Assembly (NCBI GenBank): GCA_050701635.1
Contig: JBOGDF010000351.1
Coordinates: 1-5,567 of the forward strand
Origin: WHSM01 sp050701635
GTDB taxonomy: Bacteria > Actinomycetota > Actinomycetes > Mycobacteriales > Micromonosporaceae
Direction: 5' to 3'
DNA: 5,567 bases
The position numbers and the translations under genes were made by a program. Every line of letters begins with the position of its first letter. The first letter of the stretch is position 1. The notes below the pieces were generated by a model, which ran no database searches, had not been told where the DNA came from, and saw only the letters and a list, made by a program, of their open reading frames with translations. Of this stretch, positions 1 to 5,469 are shown piece by piece.

Positions 1-325
1 GGTTCGGGGACTTTGATCCGCACTCGCCGCGCCTGTTGTCCGCGTCGCGGGTGACAGACCCGCCGTTGTGCCGGCCGAGCCGCAGCATCGGGGCCAGGCG
101 GGCGCGTAGCTCCTCGGTCAGTGGTGGCGCGGAGGCGGCGAGGCGTTGGATGGCGGCTTCGATGCGGGGATCGGTGAGACAGCGGGCCATCGCCAGGGTC
201 CCGCGTTCGCTGCGGCCGGCTGGGGTCGCATGGTGCGGCGGGGAGCCGCGCCGCCGTTGACGTGGCACCGTGCGCGGTAGCCGGCTGTCGCCCACCTGTT
301 CCCGGAGCGGCTTGGGGCGGGTCAT
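1..325 (-). CDS. Hypothetical protein, 3' end beyond left edge
   Basis: The minus-strand frame is open from an ATG at 325 to the left edge, giving 108 visible codons and no stop. I do not recognise the family. The visible protein is Arg/Pro-rich and basic at its N-terminus (begins MTRPKPLREQ). Next come a predicted helical stretch (around LTDPRIEAAIQRLAAS) and a second helix (around LTEELRARLAPMLRL). No membrane segment or catalytic motif is seen. The start is chosen because its ATG overlaps the stop of the preceding minus-strand gene as ATGA (325-322), typical of translational coupling. Third positions are strongly G/C, as expected for real actinomycete coding sequence. It is divergent from the peptide cluster and need not be functionally linked. 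Confidence that it codes is fair; the function is unknown. Confidence 0.55.
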   Translation of the reverse strand, partial: MTRPKPLREQVGDSRLPRTVPRQRRRGSPPHHATPAGRSERGTLAMARCLTDPRIEAAIQRLAASAPPLTEELRARLAPMLRLGRHNGGSVTRDADNRRGECGSKSPN

Positions 326-528
326 GGCGCTGCCCCTGGGCGCGGCAGGCACGCCAGTGGTAGGCGGGTGTCGTGACCGGCGGGCAGCCACACCGCGTCG
401 GCCGGGTTGGTGGTGTGGTCACTGGTCATGGTGGCGACCACCAGCTCCGGCTCGGCCCCGGTCGCGGTGATGGCGGGGTGGTCGCCTAGGCGGCGGTGCA
501 GGCTGGTTTCCTGCCGGGTGGTCTGCAT
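322..528 (-). CDS. Small hypothetical protein, 68 aa
   Basis: This minus-strand gene starts at ATG 528 (MQTTRQETSLHRR...) and ends at a TGA that overlaps the ATG of the next minus-strand gene by four bases. The frame stays open further upstream to an ATG at 654, but the extra N-terminal residues are Pro/His/Arg-rich and do not read like a folded protein. I therefore prefer the start at 528. No clear Shine-Dalgarno supports any start, so the 5' end is uncertain; a GTG at 540 is also possible. The product has alternating hydrophobic segments (around PELVVATMTS and ADAVWLPAG), no signal peptide and no known motif. Codon use is GC-rich at third positions. The two-gene unit is divergent from the peptide cluster. 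Function is unknown. Confidence 0.5.
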   Translation of the reverse strand: MQTTRQETSLHRRLGDHPAITATGAEPELVVATMTSDHTTNPADAVWLPAGHDTRLPLACLPRPGAAP

Positions 529-661
529 GCGGATCAGCACCGGGTGCGGCACCGGCGCGTGGCCATCGCTCGACGGCAAGCGGTGGTGGGAGGGCGGCCC
601 ATGATGCCGAGCGCGCCGACTCACACTCCGGCGTTCGGGCCGAATGGCACACATAGATCAA

Positions 662-690
662 TTGACATGCCTGCGGCGCTCGTTCACGAT
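662..690 (+). promoter_or_regulatory. Likely sigma-70-type promoter of the peptide operon
   Basis: A perfect -35 hexamer TTGACA lies at 662-667. After a 17-base spacer comes CACGAT at 685-690, a partial match to the -10 hexamer with A2, A5 and T6 conserved. The -35 sits in a locally AT-rich patch (about 650-667) of an otherwise very GC-rich intergenic region. It overlaps an 8-base palindrome, TCAATTGA (658-665), that could be part of an operator. Transcription would begin near 697, leaving about 40 bases before the ATG at 737. The -10 is weak, so the call is moderate. Confidence 0.45.
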
Positions 691-720
691 GAGCGACGCC
701 GTCGTCACCCGAAGTCCACA

Positions 721-730
721 AAGGAGGTGA
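721..730 (+). promoter_or_regulatory. Full-length Shine-Dalgarno of the peptide gene
   Basis: AAGGAGGTGA is an exact ten-base complement of the bacterial 16S rRNA 3' tail. GGAGG ends nine bases before the ATG at 737. It fixes the start of the 51-residue peptide gene. It is much stronger than the ribosome sites of the following enzyme genes, which fits a peptide needed in excess over its enzymes. Confidence 0.85.
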
Positions 731-736
731 GCACAA

Positions 737-892
737 ATGTCGGAGCAGAAGAGCACCGAGGCGCGCGTCGCGACCTCGGCAGACTCGGCCAGGCGCAGTG
801 AGTTCAAGTGGAGCGCCAACAGCCGCCGAGGGGCGATCAACATCGTCCGAACCGGACAGTCCAGTCCGGTCTTCATGCAGGCGAACAACTGA
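737..892 (+). CDS. Putative RiPP precursor peptide, 51 aa, Cys-free
   Basis: This short gene runs from ATG 737, behind a full-length Shine-Dalgarno, to TGA 890-892. The N-terminal half looks like a leader: charged and helix-prone, starting MSEQKSTEAR and containing SADSARR. The C-terminal half holds F23-K24-W25, S29-R30-R31, the hydrophobic GAINIV (32-37) and the tail GQSSPVFMQANN. There are nine Ser, three Thr, four Asn, six Arg and no Cys, so thiazole or lanthionine chemistry is ruled out; oxazolines from Ser/Thr or other oxidations remain possible. It has no signal peptide or membrane segment. SagB-type dehydrogenases and a methyltransferase follow on the same strand, the usual setting of a modified-peptide precursor. 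I do not recognise the family, and the leader/core boundary is not visible. Two Arg-Arg pairs (19-20 and 30-31) are possible processing sites. An alternative is a non-precursor scaffold or regulatory peptide. Confidence 0.72.
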   Translation: MSEQKSTEARVATSADSARRSEFKWSANSRRGAINIVRTGQSSPVFMQANN

Positions 893-898
893 CAAGTC

Positions 899-932
899 CG
901 GCGCGGGGGCGCGAGGCCGTGTCCCCGCGCCG
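899..932 (+). terminator. Strong GC hairpin between peptide and enzyme genes (attenuator)
   Basis: Positions 899-913 pair with 918-932 around a four-base loop (AGGC). The stem has 15 pairs: ten outer Watson-Crick pairs without interruption, then five inner pairs of which two are G-U. It starts six bases after the stop of the peptide gene and ends 22 bases before the ATG of the first dehydrogenase. No T-run follows, so it is not a classical intrinsic terminator. It may act as a partial terminator, or as a 3' stabiliser that leaves more peptide mRNA than enzyme mRNA. The structure is read directly; the role is inferred. Confidence 0.65.
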
Positions 933-954
933 CTCACGCCGAAGGGTTCCTCTA

Positions 955-2064
955 ATGATCGAATACGCCCTATCACCCCTGGTGAAGGTCTCACGACTCG
1001 ACAGCGAAGGTCGCGCCACACTGCGCACTGGGAGCGGCGACGAGCGGGCGCATCTCGCGTTGGATGGGGACGCTGCCCAGCCCTTGATCGAGTGGCTACT
1101 CGGGTGCAACAAGGCGGCTGACCTGTCCACCCTCGTGGGCAGCCTGCGAGACTGCGCCGGGCTTGACGAGTCCGACGCCCGCGACCTGGTCGACAACATG
1201 ATCTCAGTGGGCGTCCTCACGGATGCGGCGACCGACAACCGGCAGCGCGAGCAGATCACGCGCTGGGGACAGCTCGGCTGGCGGGACGCCGCCGATTTCC
1301 ACCTGGCCACCTACGGCCTGCGATTCGTCCCGGACGAGGTCGACGGAATCACGTACGCGGACTACTTCGGCGCCATGGTGGAGGACACCGAGTCGGCAGG
1401 CGAGCAGCCGCCGGCCTACGTGCCGGCGGCCGGGCAACGACTTGCCCTCGGTGCCGCCGACAGCGCGGTTCTGACGCTCGATGACGTGCTCAGTGTCGCC
1501 GAGCCCATCAACCGGTTTGACGGGCCACCCGTACGCGGACAGGAACTTGTATCACCGCTCCGGCAGGGGTTCGGGGCGCAGCGCACCGTGGGAGGCATGC
1601 TCGGCGAGCACCAACTACGAAGCTTCCCGTCAGGTGGCGCACGGCATCCGTTCGAGCTGTACCTCGTGTCCAAGGGAATCGATGACGTGCCGGTTGGCGT
1701 GTACCGCTTCGACCCCGTCGAAGGCGACCTGTACGCCGTGCCCGGTCACGGAGACGCGGCCGAGATCGACACGGCCTGCTTCGGCAAGGGCGGGATTCGT
1801 AGCGCGAGCGCCGTGCTGGTTCTCACCTGCCGCTGGCTGCGCCATAGCTGGAAGTACCGCTACGCCCGTTCGTACCGGATGCTGCTGCTGGAAGCGGGCC
1901 ACGCGGTGCAGGCCATCTACCTCGCGATGATCCGGCACGGCGTTCAGGTCTATCACTGCCCGTCGATTCACGACAGCGTGATCCGGGCGATCCTCGCCAT
2001 CGATGACGACTGCACGGAAGGCCCGGTGTACGCGCTCGGCCCCGGACACGGAGGAGTTCGCTGA
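955..2064 (+). CDS. SagB/McbC-type FMN dehydrogenase, subunit 1 (369 aa)
   Basis: This is a nitroreductase-fold flavoenzyme of the SagB-type dehydrogenase family. Family members oxidise peptide azolines to azoles; the substrate here is inferred to be the upstream peptide. Residues about 30-100 form a small helical N-terminal domain that could bind a leader peptide. Residues 103-127 include the family-like W-x-D-F-H-x-A-T segment (H116). The nitroreductase domain follows, with F-P-S-G-G-A-R-H-P-F-E-L-Y at 224-236, G-V-Y-R-F-D-P at 248-254, and W-K-Y-R at 299-302. The latter matches the Lys-Tyr pair (K300/Y301) described as catalytic in McbC-like enzymes. Oddly, the Arg-rich R-R-S/T-x-R-x-F flavin motif expected before the L-T-L-D-D-V helix (near 173-178) is missing. 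ATG 955 is chosen for its GAAGGG eight bases upstream; an in-frame ATG at 808 overlaps the peptide gene and is rejected. The TGA overlaps the next ATG by one base. It is probably cytoplasmic. Confidence 0.85.
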   Translation: MIEYALSPLVKVSRLDSEGRATLRTGSGDERAHLALDGDAAQPLIEWLLGCNKAADLSTLVGSLRDCAGLDESDARDLVDNMISVGVLTDAATDNRQREQITRWGQLGWRDAADFHLATYGLRFVPDEVDGITYADYFGAMVEDTESAGEQPPAYVPAAGQRLALGAADSAVLTLDDVLSVAEPINRFDGPPVRGQELVSPLRQGFGAQRTVGGMLGEHQLRSFPSGGARHPFELYLVSKGIDDVPVGVYRFDPVEGDLYAVPGHGDAAEIDTACFGKGGIRSASAVLVLTCRWLRHSWKYRYARSYRMLLLEAGHAVQAIYLAMIRHGVQVYHCPSIHDSVIRAILAIDDDCTEGPVYALGPGHGGVR

Positions 2065-3158
2065 TGTCGCAAGACACTCTGTACCTGGCCAAGAACGTCT
2101 GCGTAAGGCCGCATCACGACGACCCGTCCACCTTCGAAATCGCATGGGGTGAGGGTCGCCGCCGGGAGTCCTTTGTCACCGCGTCGGCCGCACTCGCCTC
2201 CGCGTTGGCGACCGCCCCGTCCGAGGCGCCGTGTGACCACGAGGTGAAGCGGCTGGCGGGCGTCCTGGACATGGAGGCTGCGGACGCGGAGGAGCTGGTG
2301 GCCGGTCTGCGCGACTACGGCCTGTACCGAACCGAGCCGGACGACCTGACCGCCGCCGAGGAACGGTGGCTCGACGTCGCATGGGCCGACGCTCTCGACC
2401 TACACACGGCTACGCGCGACTCCATCTGGGTGCACGACTACTCGGGCAACCCGAAGGTCATGACGCGGTACTTCGTGGACCGCAACGTGCAGCCAGAAAC
2501 GCCGCCGCCACCGCGCTACCCGGTTCCGTCCGGCGAGACGGTGCAACTGCCGCCGGTCAAGCCGCTGTCTGAACAGTTCGACGCCGTCCAGGCGCGGCGG
2601 CGTACCGGCCGCAACTTCCGGAACGCCACGCTGGACCTGGCCGATGTCGCCACGATCCTGGAACTGGACCTTCGCGCCGCGCTGGCCGGCCGACGCCCCC
2701 GAGTACCACGCCACACAGACGTACAGCCGGGGGGCGCCGTTCGTGGCATACGCACTCTTCGCCGGGGAGGGCGCTCCCGCGCAGGTGCGCCGCGATTTCG
2801 CCGCGTACCAGTACGACCCGATCGGCAGGCAGTTGGTATACCGGAAGTCGGCTGAGGTCGCGGCGTGGTCGGAGCTGTTGTGGCGGCAGGACTACGCGGA
2901 CGGGGCGCCGATGCTGCTGGTGGTGTGTGGAAGCAGTTCATGTGGAAGTACCGCATCGCCCGCGCCTACCGGTTCGCGTTCGTCGAGTGCGGTGCTTTCA
3001 TGCAGACCGCGCTGACCGTCGCCACCGGGCTTGGGGTGAGCGCGTTCCAGACACCCGCGATCGATGACGCCGCCTTCTGCGATCTGCTCGGTGTCGAGGA
3101 CGTCGACCTCGGCCCGATCTACATGGCGGCGTTCGGGCGTACCGGGTCCCGGCGGTAG
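2064..3158 (+). pseudogene. Second SagB/McbC-type dehydrogenase, two frameshifts
   Basis: A paralogue of the preceding gene starts at ATG 2064 within the previous stop (TGATG), with GGAGG seven to nine bases upstream. The original frame reads through residue about 201 and includes an N-terminal helical domain, a D-L-H-T-A-T segment (H114) and R-R-R-T-G-R-N-F at 178-185, the flavin-binding motif lacking in its partner. Near 2664-2670 homology moves to the next frame (F-A-P-R-W-P, then T-Y-S-R-G-A-P-F, then Y-Q-Y-D-P). Near 2920-2930 it returns to the original frame as F-M-W-K-Y-R, carrying the Lys-Tyr pair, and ends at TAG 3156-3158. One extra base followed by one missing base would restore about 364 residues, close to the 369 of its partner. 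As written, translation stops at 2855 after 263 residues, before the Lys-Tyr pair. Either sequencing errors or real decay would explain this. A heteromeric partner role is inferred. Confidence 0.8.
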
Positions 3159-3160
3159 CG

Positions 3161-3955
3161 GTGCCAGCCGCCCTCGCCGGTGTCGACCGCGCCGGGTTCT
3201 ATCAACGTTCCCGCCCGCCGTACGCGCCGGACATCCTGAAGCTCGTGGCCGATCGTCGGCCGGAGGGCGGCCTTGGCGTCGTCGCTGACATTGGGTGCGG
3301 CACCGGACTCTCCACGGCCCCGTTCTTGGGCATCGCCGAGCACGTGGTCGGAGTTGAGCCGGACGCCGGTATGCGAGCGATGGCCGCCGAGCGGCTGTCC
3401 GGCACAGGCGTTGAGATTGTCGACGGCTCAGCAGAGTCGACCGGGTTGCCAGACAGCTCGGTCGATCTGCTGGTCGCCGCGTCCTGCTTCGAGTGGTTCG
3501 ACCACCGAAGAGCGGCACGGGAGTTCCGGCGGGTGCTGCGCCCGACTGGTCGGATTCTGTTGATGTGGAACCACCGCGTGGTCATCGACTGCGCGACGTA
3601 CGAATGGGATCGCCTGTGGCATCGTCATATGGGACCGCACCTGGGACCGGAACCCTGGGACATCGAGAACCTGATGGTGCCAGCCTTCCTGCGCCCGACT
3701 GCCCGGTTTCGTCGTACGGAGCGGCACCGGTACGACCGCACCCGGCTATGCCAGTTCGCCCTCTCCTCGGGGTACGCGCCGGGCGAGTCGCAGCCCCGCC
3801 GACGACAGGCGCTGCTGAGGGCGATCACCGCGTTCCACGCCAAACACGCCCACGACGGCGATGTGTCGTTGGTATTCGAGACGACGGCGACCCTCGGAGC
3901 GCTCCCGCCCCTCGGGGCCGTCATGATGGGTAACTACACGGCGAGCGGGAAGTGA
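3161..3955 (+). CDS. Class I SAM-dependent methyltransferase (264 aa)
   Basis: This is a Rossmann-fold methyltransferase of the Methyltransf_11/25 type. The N-terminal G-F-Y-Q-R-S-R-P-P-Y-A (12-22) fits the A-x-x-Y-x-x-x-R-P-x-Y-P opening of trans-aconitate/UbiE-like enzymes. Motif I is A-D-I-G-C-G-T-G (42-49), the SAM-binding glycine loop. The acidic residue at the end of strand 2 lies in V-V-G-V-E-P-D (62-68). Motif II/III features are G-L-P-D-S-S-V-D (95-102) and S-C-F-E-W-F-D (108-114), then L-R-P-T-G-R-I-L-L-M-W (126-136). No membrane segment is seen. The start is a GTG two bases after the stop of the second dehydrogenase with only a weak ribosome site, suggesting translational coupling. 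The substrate is unknown; given the operon it may be the modified peptide (N-, O- or C-methylation), which is inference. The TGA overlaps a GTG that is an alternative start for the next gene. Confidence 0.85.
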   Translation: MPAALAGVDRAGFYQRSRPPYAPDILKLVADRRPEGGLGVVADIGCGTGLSTAPFLGIAEHVVGVEPDAGMRAMAAERLSGTGVEIVDGSAESTGLPDSSVDLLVAASCFEWFDHRRAAREFRRVLRPTGRILLMWNHRVVIDCATYEWDRLWHRHMGPHLGPEPWDIENLMVPAFLRPTARFRRTERHRYDRTRLCQFALSSGYAPGESQPRRRQALLRAITAFHAKHAHDGDVSLVFETTATLGALPPLGAVMMGNYTASGK

Positions 3956-3966
3956 GCGAATGTAAC

Positions 3967-4006
3967 ATCCTCGCTGCGCCATTCCCTGAACACGCCATCG
4001 GAGGAT
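3967..4006 (+). promoter_or_regulatory. Shine-Dalgarno of IleRS gene with complementary ATCCTC upstream
   Basis: GGAGG at 4000-4004 lies seven bases before ATG 4012 and fixes that start in preference to the in-frame GTG at 3952. The hexamer ATCCTC at 3967-3972 is the exact complement of GAGGAT at 4001-4006, so a 6-bp stem with a 28-base loop could hide the ribosome site. No T-box (specifier stem or the GGUGG-type element) is present in the 56-base gap, although T-boxes often control ileS in actinobacteria. The SD is secure; the sequestering stem is short and may be chance. Confidence 0.4.
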
Positions 4007-4011
4007 CTTGC

Positions 4012-5469
4012 ATGTACGAGCCGCTGGAGACCGGTGTGGATCTCCCCGCTCTCGACCGGGAGATGCTCGACGTCTGGCGTGAAACGGACCCGTTCGGGCG
4101 CAGCCTGGCGCAGACCGCCGATGGTCCGCAGTGGAACTTCTACGAGGGACCACCAACCGCCAATGGCATGCCCGGCATCCACCACGTCGAGGCTCGCGCG
4201 TTCAAGGACGCCTTCCCGCGCTTCAAGACCATGAAGGGATTCCACGTACCGCGACGGGCCGGCTGGGACTGCCACGGACTGCCGGTCGAGCTGGAAGTGG
4301 AGAAAGCCCTCGGGCTAGAGAGCAAGCAGGACATCGAGCGGTTCGGCATCGCCGAGTTCAACGCCCGTTGCCGGGAGTCGGTCCTCGCCTACGTCGGTGC
4401 CTGGGAACGCATGAGCGAACGCATGGGCTACTGGGTCGACTTCGCCAACGCGTACAAGACTATGGAGCCGGCCTATATCGAGAGCCTGTGGTGGGCGCTC
4501 AAGCAGATCCACGACCGTGGCCTGCTGGTGCAGGACCACCGCGTCGCGCCGTACTGCCCTCGGTGCCAGACCGCGCTGTCCAGCCACGAGCTGGGACAGC
4601 CCGGTGTCTACACCGACATCGTCAGCCCCTCGGCGTACGTGCGGTTCCCGGTGACCACGGGAGAGTGGGCCAGTACGGCTGACCTGCTGGTGTGGACGAC
4701 CACGCCGTGGACGCTGGTGAGCAACACCGCCGTAGCCGTACACCCCGACGTGACGTACGTCCTCGCCCGTCACCCGGACCACGAACGCGCCATCGTGGTT
4801 GCTGAGCCACTGCTCGATGCCGTACTTGGCGACGGGTGGCAGCCAGTTGAGCGCCGCGCCGGCCGGGAGCTGGAGCGCATCGGCTACAGCCGCCCGTTCG
4901 AGTTGATCGACGTGCCCGACGCCCACTACGTGGTGGTGGCCGACTTCGTCACCACCGAGGACGGCACCGGGCTGGTGCACCTCGCGCCCGCGTTCGGCGC
5001 CGACGACCTCGCGGCCTGCCGCCGCTACGGTCTGCCCGTAGTCAACCCGATCAACCGGCAGGGCCACTTCGACAACGCGGTTCCACTGGTGGGCGACCAC
5101 CTGTTCAAGGACGCCGACGAGACCCTCGTGGCCGACCTGCGCAACCGGGGCCTGCTCTACCGCCACCAGCCCTACAGCCACGCCTACCCGCACTGCTGGC
5201 GCTGCCACCAGGCGCTGCTGTACTACGCGATGCCCTCCTGGTACATCCGCACCACCGCGATCAAAGACGACCTGGTCGCCCAGAACGAGAAGACCAACTG
5301 GCACCCCGCCGGGATCAAGCACGGCCGATACGGGGACTGGCTTACCAACAACGTCGACTGGGCGTTGTCGCGCAGCCGCTACTGGGGCACTCCGCTGCCG
5401 ATCTGGCGCTGCCCGGACAAGCACACCGTCTGTGTCGGCTCGCTAGCCACATTTTCCGCACAACGATGA
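4012..5469 (+). CDS. ileS: Truncated isoleucyl-tRNA synthetase, type 2, altered HIGH motif
   Basis: IleRS charges tRNA-Ile with isoleucine in the cytoplasm. The reading frame gives 485 residues, of which about 479 are IleRS, against roughly 1,000 or more for a full enzyme. Seen in order: Y-E-G-P-P-T-A-N-G (44-52); G-I-H-H at 55-58 where the class I signature HxGH should be; G-W-D-C-H-G-L-P-V-E (84-93); zinc-type Y-C-P-R-C (181-185); the CP1 editing domain (about 200-390) with W-T-T-T-P-W-T-L (228-235) and G-T-G-L-V-H-L-A-P-A-F-G-A-D-D (318-332); C-W-R-C (395-398); and R-Y-W-G-T-P-L-P (456-463). Homology ends at G-S-L-A (476-479). The KMSKS loop and anticodon-binding domain are absent, so this product could not aminoacylate unless the rest lies elsewhere. 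ATG 4012 is chosen for its GGAGG. The sequence resembles the type 2, eukaryote-like class. Being last in a biosynthetic operon, it is more likely a resistance copy than the housekeeping gene (inference). Confidence 0.88.
   Translation: MYEPLETGVDLPALDREMLDVWRETDPFGRSLAQTADGPQWNFYEGPPTANGMPGIHHVEARAFKDAFPRFKTMKGFHVPRRAGWDCHGLPVELEVEKALGLESKQDIERFGIAEFNARCRESVLAYVGAWERMSERMGYWVDFANAYKTMEPAYIESLWWALKQIHDRGLLVQDHRVAPYCPRCQTALSSHELGQPGVYTDIVSPSAYVRFPVTTGEWASTADLLVWTTTPWTLVSNTAVAVHPDVTYVLARHPDHERAIVVAEPLLDAVLGDGWQPVERRAGRELERIGYSRPFELIDVPDAHYVVVADFVTTEDGTGLVHLAPAFGADDLAACRRYGLPVVNPINRQGHFDNAVPLVGDHLFKDADETLVADLRNRGLLYRHQPYSHAYPHCWRCHQALLYYAMPSWYIRTTAIKDDLVAQNEKTNWHPAGIKHGRYGDWLTNNVDWALSRSRYWGTPLPIWRCPDKHTVCVGSLATFSAQR

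Noticed and set aside
851..870. 7-bp inverted repeat ACCGGAC/GTCCGGT with a 6-base loop inside the peptide gene
   Set aside because: It lies wholly within coding sequence (residues around T39-V45), is short, and is expected by chance in GC-rich DNA; I see no separate function.
808..954. Upstream ATG extending the first dehydrogenase by 49 codons
   Set aside because: It would start inside the peptide gene and translate through the 899-932 hairpin. The ATG at 955 has a GAAGGG at good spacing and gives a normal SagB N-terminus.
419..1021. 200-codon open frame on the minus strand across the intergenic region and peptide gene
   Set aside because: It is Arg/Pro/Gly-rich, overlaps the well-supported peptide gene and the small minus-strand gene in another frame, and has no ribosome site or recognisable motif; it is a typical high-GC shadow frame.
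3956..4011. T-box riboswitch before the IleRS gene
   Set aside because: The gap is only 56 bases and has no T-box sequence or specifier stem, so there is no room for one.
4315..5424. 369-codon open frame on the minus strand opposite the IleRS gene
   Set aside because: It is long but Val/Gly/Arg-rich antisense of a gene with clear family motifs; long antisense frames are expected at this GC content.
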